DNA of 14,483 bases from Bacillota bacterium (GCA_905372035.1 CAJPNN010000043.1:1-14483), one strand, 5' to 3'; shown: positions 1 through 6,993, counted from the stretch's first letter. Numbers and translations are program-made. Notes: generated from the letters alone by a model not told the origin.

Positions 1-1
1 T

Positions 2-2779
2 TCTAAGAAGAATAGATCTATTTGGAAATCAATTTTAAATGAAGATGAATGTAAATCATTTTTGAAAAGATTAACAGAGCCGGGTGAATTATTGTTGAGC
101 AACAAATCTTTTACTTCACCACAATTGCTTAAGCGAAGTGTTGTTTTATCAAATGATGGTTTGAATGAAAGAACAGGACCGATAAAAGAATATAGAAAAT
201 TAACCGAGTTTTGGAATACGCATAAGAAAGATTTATATAATAAAATTATACAGAAGCTTGAAAGAAATGGAATCGAAGGAAAAGAATTGTATTATAGCAC
301 TGTAGAACTATTCGATTGGGTAAACCAGGAGTGCGGTATTAATATGAGAACCAATGGATACAGACTTGGCAATTTTGAGTTCTATCATCCTTTAAAACAT
401 AAGTTTGATTTTATCATTGAAGCACATAAGGAATGTGGATTGCTTAAAACGACAATAAAGAAACTGTGCAATTTAAATACCAATCTTATTGTTAATTGCT
501 CTTCTAAATATAGGAAACGTACCATCAGTAACCAGACCAAGATGTTTTTGTCTGAGGATCAAGTAATAGAATTTACAGCAAAAGAGCCAATGGTTCAAGT
601 TGCCGTTCAGATATGGGATGAAGAAAGTGGAGAATTGATTTTTTCTACGGATCGTACGCTCATGATGAAAGCAATATTTGGCGTGAGTATGGTTACTTCC
701 TCAAACATAGTAAGTGATCCGTGGTCAAAAAAATTAATCGAATCGGCATCTAATAAAAAAGAACTAATAGAGAATAAGGTTCAAAAAGTTACACATTCGA
801 CCTCAATTAATACTTTTGCTGTAGATAGTGACTTTGAGAATGAAATCGATGTTGCCATAGAAGAAGGATTAGATATTTTTTCTGCTTATCATAAATCTTA
901 TGAAAAGGGAGCGTTTATAAAAAATGTGCAGAAGAATGGTGAAATTCAAAGTTTTATTAAAATATTGGAGTATATGAATCATTCTTCAGTAAAGAATGTA
1001 ATTATTGCGGATCCATTTTTTTCGATTACTGCGGCTTCCAAAATATTGGTGAGAATATCAAACAGAGATATTCAGATTGAGGTTATTACATCTTTATGTG
1101 AAATAAATCCTGATAATGGAACAGTAGAAGGAATAAGTCAAAGCAAGAAACTTAAAGAATTTTTGGAAAAGAATACACATATTTTACATCCTAAATTATT
1201 GGTATGGAATTTAAAAAGAGGAGGGAAGCAAGTTTTTCATGATCGGTATTTAATAAGATATCATAAAAATGGTAAAATAGATGGATTTCTGCTTAGTAAT
1301 TCTCTTAATTCTATGGGGCAGTTTTATCCTTTTGTTATTGCACCTATGAACCATGATGTGTGTTTAGAAGTTATGGAATATCTTAATGAAATACGTGATT
1401 ATGATGTGCAAAAGAAAAAGAATAAAAAAGAGCGTATCATATCCGAAATATTATATGATAGTAAGAAGTTATGTAATTCTCAACAACAAGAAACATTAGA
1501 AGAACTTCAATACATAGATTGCTTCGCTAAATGGAAAAATGCGGAAGGTAGCGTTAGAATTCCTGAAGATGATATTTCAGAAGCTATTTCTATTGTTATG
1601 AAATCTTGGGAAAATAATGGTAAGTTTGCTTGCAAAATGCTTTGCTGGATGGGGTCAGTTATTAAATCGTACTCTAAGTTTGACTTGGTGGCAAAGTTAA
1701 TGCAAAATCAAGATTGTTGGATTCATTCTTTTTTAGGTGAGTTTATTTCTTTAGCGAAAGATGAGGAATCCAAAAGAACTCATTTGGAAAAAGGAATTGA
1801 ATCTGAAGAATGTCGCTTGTTTATGTTGCTTAATGGTAATGCAACACCCAGCCGATCTGGTTTTTCTAAAATACTTGAAAATGTCGGACATATTTGGTAT
1901 GGACCACTATGGCTATATGAGGGGTATAATATATTGTTGTATTTAACGCCAGAAAGATATATTGAGTTATTAGAAACAACAAAATCTCCTTTAATGTTTG
2001 ATATATTATTGTATAGATTGTCATGCTATTCAAGTTTGAATGAATGGTTTCCTTTATTCATTGAGAAAGGAGGTTTATGTGTTCAAGTGGCTTGTACGGA
2101 TTCTATCCTACAAAAGATGAAATTGAAAGAAATTTCCTTCGAACAATGTAAAGAAATAATGACATCTCTTAGCATAGAAAAAAGTCTCATTCCAGAGATG
2201 CGTTTGATTTCAGAGATTGTATTTTATATTCGTACAGGGTTAAATATAAATCAAGATAAATGGAACGAGTTATTGGATTGGTTAATGCTTATAGTTGCAA
2301 GAGATATCTCATCTTCTTCAAAAGAGTTGCAGAAAACTGCAATTCATTGGTTAAATGATTGTGAAGTTGTATCGAATTGTAAACTTCATTTTGACTTAGC
2401 AAATTTTATTTCTGATTCTTCACTCAAAAATAACCTGCTAAAGAAAGCTTTAAATATTGCTGAGAAAGACTTGATAGAGTGTTCATATTGTAAGGATATA
2501 GAGCAAATAGGAAAGTTATACCTTGAGCTATTGGAAGCTTTATATGAAGAGGAATCTGAGAAGCAATTACTAAACCGATATGTAGATTGGTCTGTGTTTG
2601 AAACTGCGACCGAACCGGAACTCAAGAATTATAATTTTGATAGATGGAATAAAGCATCTATAAGAGCAGAACATCAATTGCAAATCTTGTATATTTATGA
2701 TGAAATGAATCCCGATTCTCAGAAGGTAAAGGAATATATAGAAATATGGGAAAAAAGGATTAATGGATCTCAATATTAA
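2..2779 (+). CDS. Large protein with PLD-like (HxK/HDR) domain, 5' partial
   Basis: The frame is open from base 2, so the gene begins before the window; the TTG at 62 is probably internal. Numbered from base 62, the visible protein has 905 residues. Its middle holds a phospholipase D-like signature: an ADPFF strand near residue 319, H-P-K at about 376-378, HDRY at about 393-396 and SNSLN some 20 residues later. In that superfamily H and K belong to the HKD catalytic set and a GSxN-type motif closes the site. The rest, about 440 residues, is leucine-rich and looks helical, possibly TPR-like; no membrane segments are obvious. Large proteins with one such domain often occur in defence islands, and it may resemble the VPA1262 family, but that is recall and unverified. 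The reaction and substrate cannot be stated. Stop TAA at 2777-2779. Confidence 0.75.
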   Translation, partial: SKKNRSIWKSILNEDECKSFLKRLTEPGELLLSNKSFTSPQLLKRSVVLSNDGLNERTGPIKEYRKLTEFWNTHKKDLYNKIIQKLERNGIEGKELYYSTVELFDWVNQECGINMRTNGYRLGNFEFYHPLKHKFDFIIEAHKECGLLKTTIKKLCNLNTNLIVNCSSKYRKRTISNQTKMFLSEDQVIEFTAKEPMVQVAVQIWDEESGELIFSTDRTLMMKAIFGVSMVTSSNIVSDPWSKKLIESASNKKELIENKVQKVTHSTSINTFAVDSDFENEIDVAIEEGLDIFSAYHKSYEKGAFIKNVQKNGEIQSFIKILEYMNHSSVKNVIIADPFFSITAASKILVRISNRDIQIEVITSLCEINPDNGTVEGISQSKKLKEFLEKNTHILHPKLLVWNLKRGGKQVFHDRYLIRYHKNGKIDGFLLSNSLNSMGQFYPFVIAPMNHDVCLEVMEYLNEIRDYDVQKKKNKKERIISEILYDSKKLCNSQQQETLEELQYIDCFAKWKNAEGSVRIPEDDISEAISIVMKSWENNGKFACKMLCWMGSVIKSYSKFDLVAKLMQNQDCWIHSFLGEFISLAKDEESKRTHLEKGIESEECRLFMLLNGNATPSRSGFSKILENVGHIWYGPLWLYEGYNILLYLTPERYIELLETTKSPLMFDILLYRLSCYSSLNEWFPLFIEKGGLCVQVACTDSILQKMKLKEISFEQCKEIMTSLSIEKSLIPEMRLISEIVFYIRTGLNINQDKWNELLDWLMLIVARDISSSSKELQKTAIHWLNDCEVVSNCKLHFDLANFISDSSLKNNLLKKALNIAEKDLIECSYCKDIEQIGKLYLELLEALYEEESEKQLLNRYVDWSVFETATEPELKNYNFDRWNKASIRAEHQLQILYIYDEMNPDSQKVKEYIEIWEKRINGSQY

Positions 2780-2868
2780 GAAGATGGTGATGGACGATTG
2801 ATATGAAATATTGTGAACAAGAATAAAATATTATTGGTGAAAACTTAAATATCGGTTTGGACAAAAAT

Positions 2869-3190
2869 TCGCATGTAGAGAGTGTAGTTCTTTTGGTTAA
2901 GGCTTAAAGACAGTTAACCAAAAGATGGCACTGCCCATGCGACAGCTGCCCAAGAGCAAGGAACGAAGAGATGCGGCGATTGGAGACAGCGAACCGCTGA
3001 AACCGTAACCCTATTAATTAAGTCCGGAACGGATGCAAACTAATATCCGGTATGTCTTATGCAAAGCCTGATCAAGAGAACAAGCATGAGCGAAGTTAGT
3101 ATTGGTGTCGGGCTAATGCGGAAGCCCAAAGCCCTGTTATATTGCCTAAAAAGTAACGAAACGGGCTACTGAGAATATAAGAAGCATCAA
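2869..3190 (+). ncRNA. Structured RNA, probable 5' (domain I-like) fragment of a group II intron
   Basis: No reading frame survives here, and the stretch looks clearly richer in G and C than the flanking genes. Many nested complementary arms are visible. TCGCATG (2869-2875) pairs with CATGCGA (2936-2942) and encloses AGTG (2881-2884)/CACT (2929-2932) and the ten-base arms TTTTGGTTAA (2891-2900)/TTAACCAAAA (2914-2923). Further helices are CAGCG/CGCTG (2987-2999), CTTATGC/GCATGAG (3056-3090, one wobble), GGGCT/AGCCC (3110-3127) and AGCCC/GGGCT (3130-3167). TTATATT (3138-3144) also matches AATATAA (3174-3180). The wording of the single strands resembles domain I of bacterial group II introns, from memory. 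No GTGYG 5' end, no intron-encoded reverse transcriptase and no domain V are seen, so it would be a truncated relic. Another large ncRNA class is possible. Confidence 0.5.
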
Positions 3191-3249
3191 AATAAGCAGG
3201 CAAAAAAATTAAGTTTTGACGAAATAAAAAATATGTGGAGTTGATTTAA

Positions 3250-3425
3250 TTGAAACCTTTAGTTGTATATTATTCATATTCAGGAATAACAAAAAGATTT
3301 GCAGAAGACATTGCGTTGATTACGGATGGAGTTTTGAGAGAACTAAAACCGCAAAAAACTTATTCGTTTTCATATAATACAGCCTTATGAATGAGCTTAG
3401 AGTAGCTGATGAGGAGGGATTATAG
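3250..3425 (+). pseudogene. Flavodoxin N-terminal remnant, frameshifted and truncated
   Basis: TTG at 3250 has a GGAG Shine-Dalgarno at 3237-3240. It opens a 46-codon frame reading KPLVVYYSYSG near its start, the beta-1 strand and FMN-phosphate loop of flavodoxin-type proteins (usual form YFSxTGNT or YSxTGNT). It continues through helix 1 into a segment resembling ITDGVLRELKP and stops with TGA at 3388-3390. The -1 overlapping frame from 3387 reads on as NELRVADEEGL to TAG at 3423-3425, which fits the next flavodoxin stretch and suggests a single-base deletion. Intact members have about 150-180 residues, so most of the gene is lost. It can hardly be functional. Confidence 0.6.
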
Positions 3426-3455
3426 ATGATTTAGATCGTTAAAAGTGCTCTATAT

Positions 3456-4016
3456 TTACTTTATACCATTTAACAATATATCAAAATAATGATTGATATA
3501 ATTTTCGTAATCCTTAGGATTTTCTTTTTCAATAATGTATAAAATGTTATAATGTATGTTTTTAGCGAGAAATGGTATATCCAGATTATACCTCAGGAAA
3601 TTATTATTAATTCCTTTTTGTAAAAATGATTCAATCAAAGCAATAAGTTTTGTGAATTCCTTTTTGGTATATTGAGAACTTAATGGATAAGCTTGTAGTA
3701 CCGATTGCAATTGTTTTGAGGAAAAATTTTCAAGAGTTTTAAATAAAACAGTTACTAAGTTGTTGAATACATTATAGTATTCCGAGTTAGAATTTATTAT
3801 ATCTTCCATATGTGTAATGTGCAAATTGATTTTAAAATTCAAAGATTTCAATATTAAATCTTCTTTGTTAGAAACGGCACGGTACAGCGTATCTTTAGAT
3901 ATTCCTACATTTTTACAAATATCATCCATGGTCCAACCCTTAGAACCGTGAATTTTTAAAGTTTCAAATGTGACTTCATATAAAAATGTTAAAAATTTTT
4001 CATCATTTATTTTCAT
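3456..4016 (-). CDS. TetR/AcrR-family transcriptional regulator
   Basis: This 186-residue protein has the N-terminal TetR DNA-binding domain: an FETL..HG helix, then W-T-M-D-D-I-C, NVGISKDTLYRAVSNKEDL at about 36-54 (recognition helix and tail), and a variable helical ligand-binding part. Length and layout fit the family. Its ATG (4016-4014) overlaps the stop of the amidohydrolase gene as ATGA, with an AAAAGGA ribosome-binding site at 4024-4030 inside the end of that gene, so the two are co-transcribed and probably translationally coupled. The obvious target is the perfect palindrome over the operon promoter (5374-5405), making it an autorepressor of the amidohydrolase unit. The inducer is probably a substrate or product of the enzyme (inference). 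Confidence 0.88.
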   Translation of the reverse strand: MKINDEKFLTFLYEVTFETLKIHGSKGWTMDDICKNVGISKDTLYRAVSNKEDLILKSLNFKINLHITHMEDIINSNSEYYNVFNNLVTVLFKTLENFSSKQLQSVLQAYPLSSQYTKKEFTKLIALIESFLQKGINNNFLRYNLDIPFLAKNIHYNILYIIEKENPKDYENYINHYFDILLNGIK

Positions 4017-5302
4017 AAGTCTGTCCTTTTTATAAATTTGCCGTCCACTATTATAGCACAGATATTCACTATGTTTGATATATCAGCAAACAAATCTCCG
4101 TTTATTATAATAATATCAGCTTTTTTGCCTATTGACAATGAACCCAGTTCATTTTCTTTACCAAATACTTTCGCGGATTGGTATGTAGCGGCAGAAATTG
4201 TTTTTTCTATAGACAATCCGGAGCTGTGTAATAATTTCAGTTCCCAGATTGGAGTTTCGTGAAGAGTGAAGCCAAGTGCCGAGTCGGTTCCCATGGCAAT
4301 ATTTCCGCCAAGACGGATGAATTTTTTCAAATTTTCAAATTGCATGTCAGGGACCTTCAAAAAGTCTTTTTTTGGAATATTTATAAATAAATCACCAATT
4401 GGTGCGGAATCATCGCATGCAAAATAATCATTTGTGAATTTGAGAAGATTTTTCTTGAGTGGATTGTGTAAAGAACTTTGGAAGTCGGAATTGTATATCC
4501 ATTTTTCTTCAAGACCTGCAAACATCATATGAGAGAGGCTTATAGTCGGAACAAGCTGCATATCTTTTTCAACCATCAAATTTAAAATGTCATCTTTAAC
4601 TATATCGTCAAAAGCGGCATGGTGTACACTGTCAATGCCGCAAATAGCTGATTTTTCATAATCGCACGCATATGTTACGTGAGCGCATACTTTCAGTCCG
4701 AAACTGTGTGACACATCTACAAGATATTTTAGCATCGGGATGCTCCATGAGTTAATAGGATTGCCGGTAAAACTTTTTGAAACTACAGCCGTTTTGATGC
4801 AGCTGACACCTTTTTTATATAATTTTTTTACAGTAGTATAAATACTCTCAAAGCTATCACATTCAGTGACAGCGCCTAGAGAATAAAATTTTTTTGGCAT
4901 ATATTCTGCGGGATATCCGCCGGGGCATGTAATAATTGAGATTGCATTAAAAATGCGAATCTTAGGATTTAATAATCGTTCCAATGGAGGAAGGAAATAA
5001 GCGGAACCGAGATCCAAAAGCGAAGTGACACCGCTTTGTTGCATCTTCTTTAAATTTGAATATATAGTCCTCAAACTCAATCCGACACCCATACCTGAGC
5101 CTCCACAGTTCAGAATGTGTTTATGAGCATCAATAAGACCGGGTAATACTGTCATATTTGATGCATCAATGTAATTGATATTTTTATATAATTTTTTGTT
5201 AGAGATATTTACAATTCTATCACCATCTACATATAAGCAGACATTGGTTTTAACTTTGTTACCGGTTCCGTCAATAAACTTACCACAAATAATTCCGTAC
5301 AT
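4013..5302 (-). CDS. Metal-dependent amidohydrolase family protein
   Basis: The 429-residue protein has the composite layout of the amidohydrolase superfamily. A small beta domain (residues 1-55) ends in TVLPGLIDAHKH, where H60-x-H62 is the first metal pair. The TIM barrel follows, with K170 (CIK) as candidate bridging carboxylated lysine, H208 (AHV), H227/H228 (DSVHHA) and D340 (MGTDSALG), completing the metal set. The C-terminal strands carry GSLSIGKKADIIIIN, typical of imidazolonepropionase-like and Xaa-Pro dipeptidase-like members. No signal peptide is seen, so it should be cytosolic. The start is well supported by GGAGGTG at 5311-5317, eight bases before ATG. The substrate cannot be read from sequence; cyclic amides, N-acyl amino acids or dipeptides are all handled by relatives. 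It is the first gene of an operon with its TetR partner. Confidence 0.85.
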   Translation of the reverse strand: MYGIICGKFIDGTGNKVKTNVCLYVDGDRIVNISNKKLYKNINYIDASNMTVLPGLIDAHKHILNCGGSGMGVGLSLRTIYSNLKKMQQSGVTSLLDLGSAYFLPPLERLLNPKIRIFNAISIITCPGGYPAEYMPKKFYSLGAVTECDSFESIYTTVKKLYKKGVSCIKTAVVSKSFTGNPINSWSIPMLKYLVDVSHSFGLKVCAHVTYACDYEKSAICGIDSVHHAAFDDIVKDDILNLMVEKDMQLVPTISLSHMMFAGLEEKWIYNSDFQSSLHNPLKKNLLKFTNDYFACDDSAPIGDLFINIPKKDFLKVPDMQFENLKKFIRLGGNIAMGTDSALGFTLHETPIWELKLLHSSGLSIEKTISAATYQSAKVFGKENELGSLSIGKKADIIIINGDLFADISNIVNICAIIVDGKFIKRTDL

Positions 5303-5373
5303 AATTCTTACACCTCCAGCATATTCAGAGCAATATTATATAGAACAAATTAAAAAGATAAATAACTCAAACC

Positions 5374-5405
5374 AATCAAACTAATTAAATAAGATTAGTT
5401 TGATT
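5374..5405. promoter_or_regulatory. Palindromic operator of the amidohydrolase-TetR operon
   Basis: A perfect inverted repeat with 12-bp arms, AATCAAACTAAT (5374-5385) and ATTAGTTTGATT (5394-5405), is separated by 8 bases. It begins inside the -10 box of the minus-strand promoter and covers the expected transcription start. Size and position are those of a TetR-family operator whose occupation blocks RNA polymerase. The regulator encoded by the second gene of the operon is the natural candidate. Confidence 0.75.
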
Positions 5406-5431
5406 ATAGCATAGGATAGGAAAATTGTAAA
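5403..5431 (-). promoter_or_regulatory. Sigma-A-type promoter of the amidohydrolase-TetR operon
   Basis: Read on the minus strand, TTTACA (5431-5426) and a perfect TATAAT (5408-5403) are 17 bp apart. Transcription would start about 90 bases before the amidohydrolase ATG. Three of the six -10 bases lie inside the palindrome. Confidence 0.75.
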
Positions 5432-5450
5432 TGTTGATTTGTAGAATTAA

Positions 5451-5701
5451 ATGACAAAAGAAGATAGAGGAATTTATCTTTATAAGTATTTCTTTATCAG
5501 TTTTTTAAATCAAAATGCAAAGAAGCTTTATGAAAAACTTGCTTGCTGGTATTAGGTTCGATTGCAACATTTATACAAAAAGACATAACTACCTTTATTC
5601 GAGTACCGGTAGGGACGGCGGCGAGAGCAATAGTATTGTTAAATCAAAAAGCATTTTTAGAAAGATATGCAAGACAGCATAGGGGAATTTTGTTTATGTA
5701 A
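5451..5701 (+). pseudogene. Degenerate coding remnants, one possibly acetyltransferase-like
   Basis: Two short frames remain. The first, ATG 5451 to TAG 5553-5555, encodes 34 residues ending in NQNAKKLYEKLACWY, which recalls the C-terminal NxxAxxLYEKLGF motif of GNAT acetyltransferases. It has no ribosome-binding site. A second frame from about 5541 runs to TAA at 5699-5701 and reads KDITTFIRVPVGTAARAIVL and on; I do not recognise it. Neither is likely to be expressed as a functional protein. The identification as GNAT rests on one motif only. Confidence 0.25.
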
Positions 5702-5722
5702 GTATCGAATTTCAATAACAAA

Positions 5723-5763
5723 TTGGGGAACAAATATGATGGAATAAGCTATAAAATGTTCCC
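5723..5763. repeat. Distal inverted repeat TTGGGGAACA-N24-TGTTCCC
   Basis: TTGGGGAACA at 5723-5732 faces TGTTCCC at 5757-5763 across 24 bases. The same two arms with the same 24-base spacer recur 59 bp downstream, so this is the distal member of a doubled operator-like array in front of the Fic-like gene. Confidence 0.6.
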
Positions 5764-5774
5764 TATAAATTTTA

Positions 5775-5803
5775 TTGAACTTTGGGGAACATAATGGCAT
5801 AAT
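5775..5803 (+). promoter_or_regulatory. Promoter of the Fic-like gene
   Basis: TTGAAC (5775-5780), a 17-bp spacer and CATAAT (5798-5803) form a fair sigma-A-type promoter. A TTGGGGAACA box lies in the spacer. The predicted start, near 5810, would leave a leader of about 30 bases. Confidence 0.55.
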
Positions 5804-5827
5804 ATTAGCGGGGAATGTTCCCCAAAG
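5780..5827. promoter_or_regulatory. Proximal 12-bp inverted repeat over promoter and RBS
   Basis: CTTTGGGGAACA (5780-5791) and TGTTCCCCAAAG (5816-5827) are perfectly complementary over 12 bp with a 24-base spacer. The left arm sits between -35 and -10; the right arm runs into the AGGAG ribosome-binding site. A protein bound here would block transcription. The left arm lies upstream of the expected start, so a repeat-mediated RNA hairpin is unlikely and a DNA operator is the better reading. Confidence 0.6.
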
Positions 5828-5838
5828 GAGAGAAAATA

Positions 5839-6321
5839 ATGTCTATAAAATATAATGAAATACAAGAACTACTTAGAAGTCGTGCTGACCTTCATGCCAG
5901 ATTAAATTTGATGCCCTATGATGGCATACCTGAAATTAAAGAACGTGGTGACAGGAAGTATCTGTATATCAGAAAGCGTGTGGCAGGTAAACTGACATCA
6001 ACTTATGTAGGAGTGTATACTGAAGAACTCTATAATTTACTTCTTCGTAATGCCGGAGAAATACGTGAAATAAGAAAGAAACTTAGACATATAGAAAAGC
6101 AACTGGCTGCCATTGGATACTCAGAAGATGGATTGTCTGCCGATGTTATAAATAACATTGCATTTGCAAGAGTAAATATTAAGATGAATATTTACGATCA
6201 GGCTGTATTGGAAGGGGTAGCTACATTTTTTCCTCAAACAGAAGAAATTATAGATAATGGAAAAGTTACCGGTATGACAGCAACTGATGTACAAAAAATC
6301 TTAAATCTAAAACATGCATAG
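5839..6321 (+). CDS. N-terminal part of a Fic-family protein, ended by in-frame TAG
   Basis: ATG 5839 is chosen over the in-frame ATG at 5815 because AGGAG at 5826-5830 is correctly spaced from it and 5815 lies almost at the predicted transcription start. The 160 residues read KYLYIRKRVAGKLTSTYVGV, then a charged helix REIRKKLRHIEKQL, then IYDQAVLEGVATFFPQTEEI and DVQKILNLKHA. The order matches, from memory, the N-terminal half of a Clostridial Fic-type (AMP-transferase fold) protein in which NLKHA is followed by WEFIL. Here TAG replaces the expected TGG, and the same frame continues as EFILDKDVI. It is therefore probably the front part of a broken gene. The alternative, a stand-alone antitoxin-like protein, cannot be excluded. 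A regulated-looking promoter with paired repeats precedes it. Confidence 0.55.
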   Translation: MSIKYNEIQELLRSRADLHARLNLMPYDGIPEIKERGDRKYLYIRKRVAGKLTSTYVGVYTEELYNLLLRNAGEIREIRKKLRHIEKQLAAIGYSEDGLSADVINNIAFARVNIKMNIYDQAVLEGVATFFPQTEEIIDNGKVTGMTATDVQKILNLKHA

Positions 6322-6492
6322 GAGTTTATTTTGGATAAAGATGTAATAGCGAGTAAATCAGACTATTATATGCTTAGCCATATTGCAAAGCTTGTTAATG
6401 AAGGATTTTTTGCAGAAGGAGGTCGGATTCGAGGTGTTCCTGTAACATATGTCTTGACAATTAAGAGTATTGAGAGCAAACAGAAAATCTGA
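6322..6492 (+). pseudogene. Fic-family remnant downstream of the TAG, 3' truncated
   Basis: In the same frame as the preceding gene, 56 codons follow the TAG and end with TGA at 6490-6492. The motif YMLSHIAKLVNEGFFAEGGR and then IRGVPVT resembles the lead-in to the Fic core. The sequence then turns into an unrelated YVLTIKSIESKQKI tail, so the break point is near 6450. The Fic active site HPFxxGNGR is absent. A TTG at 6331 has only a weakly placed GGAG before it, so restart is possible but would give a meaningless peptide. Confidence 0.5.
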
Positions 6493-6495
6493 CGG

Positions 6496-6524
6496 TAGAA
6501 AAAAAGGCTTGAAAATGGTATAAT
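6496..6524 (+). promoter_or_regulatory. Promoter before the small membrane protein
   Basis: A perfect TATAAT (6519-6524) has a weak TAGAAA (6496-6501) 17 bp upstream. It would start a transcript about 70 bases before the 72-codon gene. Confidence 0.45.
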
Positions 6525-6558
6525 ATAAATAATTTGATAGGGAAAAAGGAGACTTTAG

Positions 6559-6603
6559 TTGGTGCTTGGACATTTAGTAAACGATGGGGACACTAAAATA
6601 TGA
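6559..6603 (+). CDS. Possible 14-residue leader ORF coupled to the membrane protein gene
   Basis: TTG 6559 (or GTG 6562) follows AAGGAG at 6546-6551 by seven bases and opens a 14-codon frame, roughly MVLGHLVNDGDTKI, whose TGA (6601-6603) overlaps the next ATG as ATGA. The next gene has no other ribosome-binding site, so it is probably translated by coupling from this ORF. It could be a true leader peptide or the tail of a deleted gene. No family is recognised. Confidence 0.35.
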   Translation: MVLGHLVNDGDTKI

Positions 6604-6818
6604 AATTTGCGAAACAGGAGATACTGCGTGTACTTTTAATTCTAGGAGTGCAAATGATAGCAAGCTTTATGATTGCATATCTTACCGATATAACATGGAA
6701 TTTGAAAAGTTTTACATCTAATTATGTGTTTATAGTATTTTGGGTTACTTATGCGGTTTGCAGAATAGGTGTTGCATTTTTTAAGAGAGTTAAATCAAAA
6801 AAAGTTGGAAATATTTAG
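6600..6818 (+). CDS. Small two-helix membrane protein of unknown function
   Basis: The 72-residue protein has two hydrophobic segments, about residues 9-29 and 41-60, joined by a short polar stretch with an aspartate (LTDITWN), and a very basic end (FFKRVKSKK). This suggests an inner-membrane hairpin with both ends in the cytosol by the positive-inside rule. I do not recognise a family; DUF3021-type proteins and small membrane toxins are alternatives worth testing. The ATG overlaps the stop of a 14-codon ORF that carries the ribosome-binding site. A terminator follows about 100 bases downstream, making this an independent small transcription unit. Confidence 0.5.
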   Translation: MKFAKQEILRVLLILGVQMIASFMIAYLTDITWNLKSFTSNYVFIVFWVTYAVCRIGVAFFKRVKSKKVGNI

Positions 6819-6921
6819 AGTTAGTGATTATTTGTAAAAAACATAGATTTAATTAAAGTTTATGGACAATTACTTTTGCTCTGAGTAAATATATTTCAGA
6901 AAAATAAATATTCTAATTGAC

Positions 6922-6959
6922 AAAAAACAGTAAATCAAAATAGGTTTGCTGTTTTTTTG
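6922..6959 (+). terminator. Rho-independent terminator
   Basis: AACAGTAAATC (6926-6936) pairs with GGTTTGCTGTT (6943-6953) over 11 bp with two G-T wobbles and a six-base loop, followed by a T run. An upstream A run extends the stem. It ends the unit of the small membrane protein. Confidence 0.7.
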
Positions 6960-6993
6960 TTACTCAATTTTCAGAATAAAATCGTCAATAAAT

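Noticed and set aside
62..64. TTG as the true start of the first gene
   Set aside because: The frame is open to the window edge without a stop and there is no ribosome-binding site before 62, so the gene most likely starts upstream.
2780..3249. CRISPR array or tRNA/rRNA gene in the non-coding block
   Set aside because: There are no regularly spaced direct repeats and no cloverleaf or rRNA signature; the arms are inverted and of unequal size.
3391..3455. Terminator after the minus-strand TetR gene
   Set aside because: Only a 5-bp AAAGT/ACTTT hairpin with weak T run is present, too weak to call.
5815..5838. ATG 5815 as start of the Fic-like gene
   Set aside because: It lies within a few bases of the predicted transcription start and inside the operator region; ATG 5839 has a well-spaced AGGAG.
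6319..6321. TAG read through as an amino acid (recoding)
   Set aside because: No recoding signal is evident, and the downstream frame is itself truncated, so a nonsense mutation in a decaying gene is simpler.
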